A stretch of 6,623 bases of DNA from contig CAWVWT010000045.1 in the NCBI GenBank assembly GCA_963934015.1, positions 1-6,623 of the forward strand. Direction: 5' to 3'. Source of the DNA: MGIIb-P sp963934015 (GTDB lineage Archaea > Thermoplasmatota > Poseidoniia > Poseidoniales > Thalassarchaeaceae). The translations under genes were made by a program, and so were the position numbers. The notes below the pieces were generated by a model, which searched no databases, had not been told where the DNA came from, and worked only from the letters and a program-made list of their open reading frames with translations. Of this stretch, positions 1 to 6,057 are shown piece by piece (position 1 is the first letter of the stretch; each line of letters opens with the position of its first letter).

Positions 1-191
1 GTCGTCCATTCATGGTCAATTCAAAGAAAGGGGCAAGCACCGGTTTACACCTCGCCTTGAGTGAGGATGCCGCGACAACTACCGGCGAGTATTGGTCCCG
101 CTCCAAGCGCAATCGTGGCAACCGTCACGCCCGTAACGATGACAACGCCGCACACCTGTGGCAACTCACAGAGGACATGCTCAATGAGTGA
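1..191 (+). CDS. Short-chain dehydrogenase/reductase, C-terminal fragment (5' end outside window)
   Basis: This is the last 62 codons of a gene whose start lies left of the window. The reading frame is open from position 3 and ends at TGA 189-191. The visible end contains TGEYWSRSKRNR followed by a helix with DDNAAHLWQLTEDMLNE. That layout matches the C-terminus of retinol-dehydrogenase/WWOX-like SDRs, which read roughly 'TGKYF..CK...(S/P)...A..LWE.SEEL'. Family members are NAD(P)H-dependent oxidoreductases acting on alcohols, aldehydes or ketones. The Rossmann nucleotide motif and the YxxxK catalytic pair would lie upstream and cannot be checked here, so the substrate is unknown. The flavin oxidoreductase follows on the same strand within about 70 bases, which suggests co-transcription. 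The family call rests only on the C-terminal pattern. Confidence 0.72.
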   Translation, partial: RPFMVNSKKGASTGLHLALSEDAATTTGEYWSRSKRNRGNRHARNDDNAAHLWQLTEDMLNE

Positions 192-261
192 AACTATGAC
201 TCTGCCTGAATCGAGGTTCAGGTATCTGATTGTTTCAGTTCTGCCCTGGGTGGTCGCTTAG
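184..261 (+). other. Possible 25-codon bridging ORF or displaced N-terminus of the flavin oxidoreductase
   Basis: ATG 184 lies inside the last codons of the upstream dehydrogenase, giving an ATGAGTGA start/stop overlap typical of coupled operon genes. The frame runs 25 codons, ends in a hydrophobic run (YLIVSVLPWVVA), and stops at TAG 259-261. That stop is one base before GTG 263, a candidate start of the oxidoreductase. It could be a tiny coupling peptide, the true oxidoreductase N-terminus separated by a one-base frameshift or sequencing error, or chance. No homology is recognised, so I treat it as unproven. Confidence 0.25.
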
Positions 262-262
262 C

Positions 263-1690
263 GTGCATCGTAAGAACTTCGGTCGCAACCGGGTGCTTCA
301 GCCTTCGGCGGCCTATACCCCTGCAGATGAGCAGGAAGTCTTGGAAATCCTGAACAGACACCATGGGCAGAGCATCCGTGCTGTCGGCAGATTGCATAGC
401 TGGAGCGAGGCAATCCTCGGTGAGGGTGTGCAACTGGACCTGCGACGGTTGAACGACGTCGTGCTCGAGCCAGCCGGCGACCAGTTCGTTGCCACGGTTG
501 GGGCGGGATGTCAGATCAAGCGCCTTCTCAAAGAACTGAACCGTGGTGGTGCCACCCTGCATTCGCTGGGTTTGATTACAGTACAGACGATTGCTGGAGC
601 CATTTCTACCGGCACTCACGGTTCGGGGCGAAACAGCATGTCACATTACGTCGAAGGAGTTCGATTGGCGAGATATGACGAATCCACCGGACAGGCGATT
701 ATTGAGGAGTTGAGCACTGGAGACTCACTGTTGGCAGCACGTTGTTCACTTGGTTCGCTCGGAATCATTCTGTCTGTGAAAATTCAATGTCGTGCACAGT
801 ACAACGTGCAGGAGCATTTCACTGAGGTACGGCGACTTGAAGACGTTCTAGATGCCGAAGAATCATATCCAATTCAGCAGTTTTATCTCATCCCTTGGCG
901 CTGGTCCTACTTCATTCAGCACCGACGTGAGGATACAGGTAAACGATCTTTCTTCGCCAAGCTGTACCGGCTTTACTGGTTGGGTGTAATGGACTATGGC
1001 CTACATCTGCAGATATTGTTCCTAGAACGCATGCTGCGAAGCCGACGCATGATCCAGTTTACCTTTCGTCACATCATTTCGACATTCCTGATTCGAAAGT
1101 GGAAGGTTACGGATCAATCCTCGTCCATGCTGGTGATGAAGCATGAGGCTTTTCGTCACATTGAGATAGAATTGTTCGTACCCAGAGATCAGTTGTCTGA
1201 TGCGCTCAGGTTCACCCACGACGTGATCAGGGTTGCTGCCGGGGGGAAGTCAGTATTGTCAGCAGATAACCAGCGGCGAATCGACGGACTCGGTATGCAA
1301 GATGACTTGGACGGACTTCACAATCAGTACTGCCACCACTACCCGATCTGCGTGCGGCGGGTGCTTCCTGATGATACCTTGATTTCGATGGCCAGTGGAG
1401 GAAATCAGGACTGGTATGCGGTGAGTTTCATCAGTTATGCGAGGCCAACACAGCGTGCCGGTTTTTCCCTATTCGCGAGCTTCATGGCTCGAAGTATGTC
1501 GCAACTCTTCCAAGCACGCCCTCACTGGGGGAAAATCTGCCCCTTGGAGGCAAGAGAACTGACATCCCTCTACCCCAAATTCGATTCTTTCCGCACCGTC
1601 TGCAATTCTCTTGATCCGAAAGGGTTCTTCCAAAATGAATGGACAACAGCGTTACTGGAAGCTGCTGATAATGTGGAAAACAACCCTTGA
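263..1690 (+). CDS. FAD-binding oxidoreductase, aldonolactone (L-gulono/D-arabinono-1,4-lactone) oxidase type
   Basis: A flavoenzyme of the VAO/PCMH fold with a C-terminal ALO-type domain, 475 aa from GTG 263. Family members oxidise sugar lactones, alditols or related polyols using FAD, passing electrons to oxygen or another acceptor. Visible features are VGRLHSWSE (about residues 41-49), whose His45 aligns with the histidine that carries covalent FAD in alditol and gulonolactone oxidases. QTIAGAISTGTHGSG (about 108-122) is the diagnostic FAD/pyrophosphate-binding segment. HWGK (about 421-424), then LYPKFDSFR and a DPKGFFQN end, are typical of the ALO domain. The length fits the family at about 430-500 aa. 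Start choice: an in-frame TGA at 227-229 excludes earlier starts. TTG 230 would add 11 residues, while GTG 263 has a GGTGGT stretch (249-254) 8 bases before it, so I prefer GTG. The substrate cannot be decided from sequence. The gene follows an SDR on the same strand, suggesting paired redox steps. Confidence 0.9.
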   Translation: MHRKNFGRNRVLQPSAAYTPADEQEVLEILNRHHGQSIRAVGRLHSWSEAILGEGVQLDLRRLNDVVLEPAGDQFVATVGAGCQIKRLLKELNRGGATLHSLGLITVQTIAGAISTGTHGSGRNSMSHYVEGVRLARYDESTGQAIIEELSTGDSLLAARCSLGSLGIILSVKIQCRAQYNVQEHFTEVRRLEDVLDAEESYPIQQFYLIPWRWSYFIQHRREDTGKRSFFAKLYRLYWLGVMDYGLHLQILFLERMLRSRRMIQFTFRHIISTFLIRKWKVTDQSSSMLVMKHEAFRHIEIELFVPRDQLSDALRFTHDVIRVAAGGKSVLSADNQRRIDGLGMQDDLDGLHNQYCHHYPICVRRVLPDDTLISMASGGNQDWYAVSFISYARPTQRAGFSLFASFMARSMSQLFQARPHWGKICPLEARELTSLYPKFDSFRTVCNSLDPKGFFQNEWTTALLEAADNVENNP

Positions 1691-1705
1691 ACGATACGAA
1701 GGTCA
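1691..1705. other. Convergent intergenic junction without terminator hairpin
   Basis: Only 15 bases separate the stop codons of the convergent flavin oxidoreductase (+) and PEP synthase (-). I see no inverted repeat with a T-run here. Transcripts from the two sides may therefore overlap at their 3' ends, or terminate inside the neighbouring gene. Confidence 0.5.
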
Positions 1706-4426
1706 CTATTCAGCTTCAATTACGATGTCCATGCCATCATAGCCCGCGTCGAGCGCCATTTCAGCTGATTGAACAGCCATGCGGACCTTGATCGCGGTGT
1801 CTGGTGTCACTGAAATTGAGGTGATGCCACAATCGATGAGGAACGGTGGGAACGACTCCGGATGGTCACTGGGTGCCTGACCACAGATACCAATCTCCAA
1901 TCCTTGTTTGGTGAACTTGTTAATGGCCTCGCGTACCATCTGCTTGACTGCAGAAGAGCGCGCATCGACTGGATGCAGATATCCTTCCAGGTCATCACGA
2001 GAGACGGCATAGACGGTTTGTACCAAATCGTTGGTTCCAATCGAACCTCCATCCAGTTCCATAGCATCGATGAATTGTTCGGCCAAAATGACGTTGCTCG
2101 GCAACTCGACCATAATGAACAACGGGACTCCATCAGCCTTCCCAAGTTTGTTCTCTGCCAGTAATTCCTTGACAGCCGCCCCTTCCTCGGGTGAGCGACA
2201 GAATGGGACCATGAGTTGCAGATTGTCTAGACCGAATTCATGAACCACGCCTCGCAATGCCGCGCATTCCATGTCGAATGCGGGTGCGAACATAGGGTCG
2301 ACATAACGCGACGCTCCGCGCCACGCAATCATTGGATTCTCTTCCACTGGCTCAAAGATAGAGCCACCCACCAATTCGCGATACTCATTGGATTTGAAGT
2401 CGGACAATCGAACCAGCACAGGTCTTGGATGGAAGGCTGCGCAGATGAGGCCGACCCCCTCTTTCAATGAGTCAATGAATAGGTGTCGAGCATCCTTGTG
2501 AGGACCAGCCATCTGCTCAATTTGTGTCAGCATTTCCACCATCTTGTCTTCACTCTGTTGTTCTAGACTGGTTTGGAATGGCTCCAATGCATCATCCATC
2601 TCACCGGTATCATGGTATTTGATGAGCGCTTCATGGTGGACGAGTGCCAACGGATGAATACCCACTTCTGCAGAGAGAATGAATTCAATTCGTGCTAGGC
2701 CGACACCATCGACTGGTAGCATTGAATCCGCTAGAGATTTGGTTGGGAATCCAACGTTGAGTTTTAGTTTGGTTCGCAATGGTACATCTGTATTGATTTC
2801 GATAGTCTCAATATCGAATGGATGGATGCCATCCAGCAACAACCCTTCGTCACCCTCAGCACAGGTTCCAGTCACTTCCATTCCTTCTTCGAGTACGCGG
2901 AGTGCCTCGATGCAGCCGACGATGGCAGGGATGCCAAATTCTCGTGCAATAATCGCAGCGTGGCTGGTTCGGCCACCCTTGCGTGTGACAATGAGTGATG
3001 ATTGCTTCATCAGCGGCTCCCAATCAGGTGTGGTCATTTCGGTGACTAGCACATCCCCTGGCTCAAACACCCGCTCATCCCAAGAGATATCCTCCATGGA
3101 CTCACCTTCAGCGAGGCGATCGCGTAGAACCCTCTTGCGGCGAATCACATCTTCATAGTCTGCATAGACGCGAACTTTTCCAGATCCGATTCTTTCCCCG
3201 ACGGCATGGCCTGTGGCGAGAACCTTGCCCTTGCGCTGTAATTTGGTCATCAATTCTGTATCCATCACATATCGGGTGAGGACATTTTTTCGCTCGGTAC
3301 CATGAACGGTTTCCGGTCGAGCTTGAACGATGAAGAGTTCACCAGAAAGCCCATCTTTGGCCCATTCGATGTCCATAGGTCGGCCGTAATGTTGTTCGAT
3401 TCGAATCCCCATCTCCGCCAATGCGAGTACCTCTTTGTTCTCCAATGACCAAGTTCGCCTCTCATCCAACCCGATGTCTATGATTTCAGTGTCAGACCGA
3501 CCGCTGGTTGCGTAGATCATTCGTTGTTCCTTCTGCCCCATGTGGCGATGAACAATGGCGTGCTTTTTCTTCAACAGACCTGCTTTCCAGACAAGGAAAC
3601 TGTCGGGTGAGACCGTGCCTTGAACCAGTAATTCACCGAGCCCGTAAGCAGATGAAATGTGGATGACACCATCGTGGCCTGAATCTGGATCGAGTGTGAA
3701 CATCACACCCGAGCATGCGAGATCACTTCGAACCATCTTCATGATGACGACAGCCAAGGAGGCATTGAGTGGATCCATGTCTCTGTCAATCTGATATGCA
3801 ACCGCTCGTTCAGTGAATAGGCTGGCCACACATCGCTTCCAATGAAGAACCACACTCTCAGTGCCGTGCACGTTGAGGAAGGATTCGTATTGGCCGGCAA
3901 AGGAGGCTTCTGCTGAATCCTCCACAGTCGCTGAGGAGCGAACGGCAACATCGACACCGGGTCCATATTCTTCGCACAATTCTTCGTAACCAAAACCAAT
4001 CGCTTCTGCAATATGATCTGGGACCTCAGAATCTTCTATCAATGCCCGAACCAGTGCAGTACGTGCATGCATTTCGAGATGATCACTGGTATCTGCGGCT
4101 TCAAAACATGTTGTAATGGCCTCGCGTAGCGTTTTACAGGTCACTGCTTTTTCCCGCAATCCTGGCATATCTTCAGCTTCAGCGACTCCCATCCACGAAC
4201 CCTCAGCGATCGGTGTATCGACAAAATCTGAGTAGGCATTTACAGTAACAGTGAATCCATTTGGAACCTGAACACCATTTTCATGCAGAGCTTGGAACAT
4301 TTCTCCAAGTGATGCCCCCTTACCTCCAACTTCACTGACATTTTCCATATTTGATTCTGCAAACCATCGTAGCATCCTCTCATTATTCACGTGAAACCCC
4401 CCGTGAGGCCTAAGCCTCAGGCCCAT
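1706..4426 (-). CDS. ppsA: Phosphoenolpyruvate synthase (pyruvate, water dikinase)
   Basis: Makes PEP from pyruvate and ATP (releasing AMP and phosphate) in the cytoplasm, the entry step of gluconeogenesis from pyruvate. The open frame encodes 906 aa, and all three family domains are visible in order. The N-terminal ATP-grasp-like nucleotide-binding domain has VGGKGASLGEM at 33-43, RSSATVEDS at 163-171, FAGQYESFLNV at 176-186 and an IVQARPETV end. The swivelling phosphohistidine domain has GGRTSHAAIIARE with the phosphoryl-carrier His489. The C-terminal TIM-barrel PEP/pyruvate domain has GLARIEF, RLSDFKSNEY, ENPMIAWRGASRY, SIGTNDL and GICGQAPSDHPE with catalytic Cys848. These segments favour PEP synthase over pyruvate phosphate dikinase. 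The start is uncertain. ATG 4426 gives an unusual basic 17-residue lead (MGLRLRPHGGFHV...), whereas GTG 4390 or ATG 4375 would place the conserved W-F-x-E segment near the N-terminus, as in archaeal relatives. All key residues looked at are present, with no frameshift. Confidence 0.97.
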   Translation of the reverse strand: MGLRLRPHGGFHVNNERMLRWFAESNMENVSEVGGKGASLGEMFQALHENGVQVPNGFTVTVNAYSDFVDTPIAEGSWMGVAEAEDMPGLREKAVTCKTLREAITTCFEAADTSDHLEMHARTALVRALIEDSEVPDHIAEAIGFGYEELCEEYGPGVDVAVRSSATVEDSAEASFAGQYESFLNVHGTESVVLHWKRCVASLFTERAVAYQIDRDMDPLNASLAVVIMKMVRSDLACSGVMFTLDPDSGHDGVIHISSAYGLGELLVQGTVSPDSFLVWKAGLLKKKHAIVHRHMGQKEQRMIYATSGRSDTEIIDIGLDERRTWSLENKEVLALAEMGIRIEQHYGRPMDIEWAKDGLSGELFIVQARPETVHGTERKNVLTRYVMDTELMTKLQRKGKVLATGHAVGERIGSGKVRVYADYEDVIRRKRVLRDRLAEGESMEDISWDERVFEPGDVLVTEMTTPDWEPLMKQSSLIVTRKGGRTSHAAIIAREFGIPAIVGCIEALRVLEEGMEVTGTCAEGDEGLLLDGIHPFDIETIEINTDVPLRTKLKLNVGFPTKSLADSMLPVDGVGLARIEFILSAEVGIHPLALVHHEALIKYHDTGEMDDALEPFQTSLEQQSEDKMVEMLTQIEQMAGPHKDARHLFIDSLKEGVGLICAAFHPRPVLVRLSDFKSNEYRELVGGSIFEPVEENPMIAWRGASRYVDPMFAPAFDMECAALRGVVHEFGLDNLQLMVPFCRSPEEGAAVKELLAENKLGKADGVPLFIMVELPSNVILAEQFIDAMELDGGSIGTNDLVQTVYAVSRDDLEGYLHPVDARSSAVKQMVREAINKFTKQGLEIGICGQAPSDHPESFPPFLIDCGITSISVTPDTAIKVRMAVQSAEMALDAGYDGMDIVIEAE
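4404..4419. repeat. Short hairpin near the PEP synthase start
   Basis: Arms TGAGGC (4404-4409) and GCCTCA (4414-4419) pair perfectly around CTAA. An alternative pairing of GGCCT with AGGCC overlaps it. If translation starts at GTG 4390 or ATG 4375, this hairpin sits in the 5' leader next to a G6 run (minus strand, 4397-4402). If it starts at ATG 4426, it lies within the first codons. It could influence translation initiation or be incidental. I cannot distinguish these from sequence. Confidence 0.5.
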
Positions 4427-4450
4427 TGACGCCTATACAGTTAATGAACA

Positions 4451-4469
4451 AAGTGTAGAATCTACACTT
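4451..4469. promoter_or_regulatory. Perfect 19-bp palindrome between cupin and PEP synthase genes (candidate operator)
   Basis: Arms AAGTGTAGA (4451-4459) and TCTACACTT (4461-4469) are exact reverse complements around one central base. A two-fold symmetric site of this length with a one-base centre is typical of an operator for a dimeric helix-turn-helix regulator. On the minus strand an A-rich, TATA-like stretch (AAAAAATAC, about 4471-4479) directly precedes it, so a bound factor would cover the likely transcription start of the PEP synthase gene. The alternative is a weak 8-bp stem with a 3-base loop ending the cupin transcript, but no T-run follows on that strand. The palindrome is directly seen; the operator role is inferred. 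Confidence 0.7.
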
Positions 4470-4489
4470 GTATTTTTTATCGGTTTCAA

Positions 4490-4855
4490 TCAAAGAACCT
4501 TGACACCATCTGGCCATAACACGAGAATCAGTGTTTTTTTACGGGTTTTTGGGTTGTGTTCTGAGTTCGGATCCATCCACACAATGGAACCCTTTGGGTA
4601 GGTCCCAAATTTATCGTAGACTTCACCTTCTAGGACAAGGTAGACTTCACCCCCTGGATGCATATGGGGTTGGAACGCTTCGACCTCGACCTCGGGGTCA
4701 GCATCGTACAGCACCAGAGATGTGGAATCCTCGCGTGCAATGCGACCGAGGCGTACACCGGTACCGAAGTCCTTCCATCGGATATTTTCCTCTAACCATT
4801 CTGAATCAAAGCTGATTGAGAGCCAATCGGACAGGTTGTGACTGAAGTTCGCCAT
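4490..4855 (-). CDS. Small single-domain cupin protein, ChrR-like
   Basis: A 121-aa protein with one double-stranded beta-helix (cupin) domain. Cupin motif 1 is PHMHPGGEVYLVLEGEVYD (63-81) and supplies His64, His66 and Glu70. Motif 2 includes YPKGSIVWMDPNSEHNP (86-102) and supplies His100. Together these are a complete set of metal ligands, so a bound Zn, Fe or Mn is likely. The spacing and the 'G-E-V-Y-D-(K/E)-x-G-T-Y-P-K-G' run resemble the cupin domain of ChrR-type anti-sigma factors and related stand-alone cupins, whose roles range from dioxygenase to metal- or redox-dependent sensor. ATG 4855 is the only start, because an in-frame stop lies upstream (TAA, minus strand 4900-4898) with no ATG between. 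No clear SD is seen. It lies 63 bases upstream of the PEP synthase on the same strand, with the palindrome between, so a regulatory or metabolic link is possible. The exact function is unknown. Confidence 0.85.
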   Translation of the reverse strand: MANFSHNLSDWLSISFDSEWLEENIRWKDFGTGVRLGRIAREDSTSLVLYDADPEVEVEAFQPHMHPGGEVYLVLEGEVYDKFGTYPKGSIVWMDPNSEHNPKTRKKTLILVLWPDGVKVL

Positions 4856-4940
4856 GGGCCGGCCAGTAGTTGACGCTGAAAGAGCATTGTGAGGGGATTA
4901 GAGCGTCACACTCAAGGTGTGTGGCGGTGAAACATATACG
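4856..4940. promoter_or_regulatory. Divergent promoter region between cupin (-) and membrane protein (+)
   Basis: These 85 bases separate two outward-facing start codons and so should hold promoters for both. An AT-rich CATATA element at 4933-4938 could serve as the TATA box for the cupin on the minus strand, giving a leader of roughly 50 bases. GGCGGTGA at 4923-4930 is a possible ribosome binding site for ATG 4941. Two inverted repeats are visible: CACAC/GTGTG around TCAAG (4907-4921) and GACGCT/AGCGTC (4872-4877 and 4902-4907). They are short and may be chance. Confidence 0.45.
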
Positions 4941-5738
4941 ATGCAGGTCATCTATGTACCATCAATCCCTCCCGTTTCAGCCTACGAGGCCTACCTTCTT
5001 TTGCTGGTAATCCCATTCGTTTTTCGACTGGTCATGGTCCTGCCTCCACTCTTCGAGGTCATTTCAAAATTTGGCGGCGATGCTAAGTGGCTCTGGACCC
5101 GAATTCGCCTGATTCGCATCAAAGGCTTGTCGATGCTGATTATCAACGAAATCATTGCGCTCATCTTACCTGTAATTCTAGCGATTTACGCGCGAACTAG
5201 ATTCAATCCAGTGGGATGGCCTGATTGGGAAGCAACCCCCACCTCTGGCATCATCATCTTGTTTGCCTTTGGAGGCTTGTGGTTGTGGGCTGATCTATTG
5301 CGTGTTGCGCGCACACGGCGCTTACTACGTGCTGTCGGTGAAAAGAATCGCTACATCGCCAAGGCAGCCGTACAGGTGGCTGCGGGTGCAAGGGGCGCTT
5401 TGGATTACCTCCGCTTACTCTCACCACTGGATATGCACAGTGATATTCAGGCGGTTGATGACATCATGGAAGGGCGTGTAGACCCTGATGAAGAATCATC
5501 CGAAGAAGCACCACTCATGCGACTTGGGCGGATGGTGAAAGATCGTGCCATTATGGCCGCTGAGACGGTCACTGAAGTCATTCGCGGTAAGGCCGAAGAA
5601 GTAAGTGGAAAAGTCGATGCCCGTATTGAGGAAGAGGTCCAAAGTCATGCATGGACATCTCTTTTCTTACTGACGCGTGATATCATGATGAGTCTTGCAC
5701 CCATCGCAGTTCTGATAATCCTCGAACAGTTGATATGA
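4941..5738 (+). CDS. Uncharacterised multi-pass membrane protein with a cytoplasmic-type helical domain
   Basis: A 265-aa protein I do not recognise by family. It has about four hydrophobic helices: residues 17-40, 63-83, 102-120 and a C-terminal one at about 241-264. Between the third and fourth helices is a soluble segment of about 120 residues. It begins with a strongly basic stretch (RVARTRRLLRAVGEKNR) that suggests cytoplasmic placement by the positive-inside rule, then has an acidic patch (DPDEESSEEAP). A long charged alpha-helical or coiled-coil-prone run (KDRAIMAAETVTEVIRGKAEEVSGKVDARIEEEV) leads into the final membrane helix. ATG 4941 is preferred: an upstream GTG at 4917 would add only MCGGETYT and lies within the likely ribosome binding region. 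A perfect palindrome begins 11 bases after its stop. A scaffold, transporter-accessory or envelope role is conceivable but unsupported. Confidence 0.82.
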   Translation: MQVIYVPSIPPVSAYEAYLLLLVIPFVFRLVMVLPPLFEVISKFGGDAKWLWTRIRLIRIKGLSMLIINEIIALILPVILAIYARTRFNPVGWPDWEATPTSGIIILFAFGGLWLWADLLRVARTRRLLRAVGEKNRYIAKAAVQVAAGARGALDYLRLLSPLDMHSDIQAVDDIMEGRVDPDEESSEEAPLMRLGRMVKDRAIMAAETVTEVIRGKAEEVSGKVDARIEEEVQSHAWTSLFLLTRDIMMSLAPIAVLIILEQLI

Positions 5739-5748
5739 GCATATTTCC

Positions 5749-5777
5749 ATAAAAGTTGGCATAATGCCAACTTTTAT
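5749..5777. promoter_or_regulatory. Perfect 29-bp palindrome before the HTH gene (operator or bidirectional terminator)
   Basis: Arms ATAAAAGTTGGCAT (5749-5762) and ATGCCAACTTTTAT (5764-5777) are exact reverse complements around a single A. Two readings fit. First, as an operator: the right arm contains TTTTAT(A) at 5772-5778, a TATA-like box about 28 bases before ATG 5803, so a bound dimer would block transcription of the downstream HTH gene, which may encode the binder. Second, as a bidirectional intrinsic-type terminator: a GTTGGC/GCCAAC stem flanked by A4 and T4, starting 11 bases after the stop of the membrane protein gene. Both roles could coexist. Confidence 0.85.
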
Positions 5778-5802
5778 AGCATAAAGCCTTATCAGGGAAT
5801 AT

Positions 5803-6048
5803 ATGGCGAATCCCCAACAGATTGCAAAACTCGTAAAACTTCGAGCGTTGGGTTGGTCTCAGAAAGAGATTGCAGATCAGATTGGTTTGTCACGCCAAGC
5901 AGTTGCTTACCAGTTGCAGAGATTGAAAAATGAATCTTTGAAGACAAATGTGGACGATGTATTCACTGCAGCACTACTAGGTGGCCTAGTCGCCGCTGCT
6001 GGTGGTATTGGTTTGGCAATGATTCTTGATGCGCTGAAGAAGGGATAG
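5803..6048 (+). CDS. Mini helix-turn-helix protein with C-terminal membrane anchor
   Basis: An 81-aa protein made of two parts. Residues about 13-42 form a helix-turn-helix of the resolvase/sigma-region-4-like type: LRALGWSQKEIADQIGLSRQAVAYQLQRLK, here split as GWSQKEIADQIGLS and RQAVAYQLQRLK. It has the usual A-x-x-x-G-L-S turn and a recognition helix starting at about Ser30. After a short polar linker (NESLKTNVDD), residues about 54-75 are a Gly/Ala-rich hydrophobic helix (LLGGLVAAAGGIGLAMIL), then DALKKG. This predicts a DNA-binding domain tethered at the inner face of the membrane. There is no sensor or ligand domain, so any signal would have to come from partner proteins. Start: ATG 5803 has AGGG at 5794-5797 and a TATA-like box about 28 bases upstream. 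The next gene starts 9 bases after its stop. The HTH call is firm; the regulatory target is inferred. Confidence 0.87.
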   Translation: MANPQQIAKLVKLRALGWSQKEIADQIGLSRQAVAYQLQRLKNESLKTNVDDVFTAALLGGLVAAAGGIGLAMILDALKKG

Positions 6049-6057
6049 TGAAGAGTA

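Noticed and set aside
218..619. Minus-strand open frame of 133 codons opposite the flavin oxidoreductase
   Set aside because: It lies wholly antisense to a strongly conserved coding region, overlaps its FAD motifs, and reads as low-complexity non-family protein.
2679..3158. Plus-strand open frame of 159 codons inside the PEP synthase gene
   Set aside because: It is antisense to the conserved phosphohistidine domain. The Ser/Arg/Pro-rich translation is typical of a shadow frame.
4531..4815. Plus-strand open frame of 94 codons opposite the cupin
   Set aside because: It is antisense to the intact cupin motifs with no recognisable domain. The cupin frame explains the conservation.
4859..4866. 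GGCCGGCC eight-base palindrome just upstream of the cupin start
   Set aside because: It is short, GC-only and next to a start codon with no second copy or promoter spacing, so it is compatible with chance.
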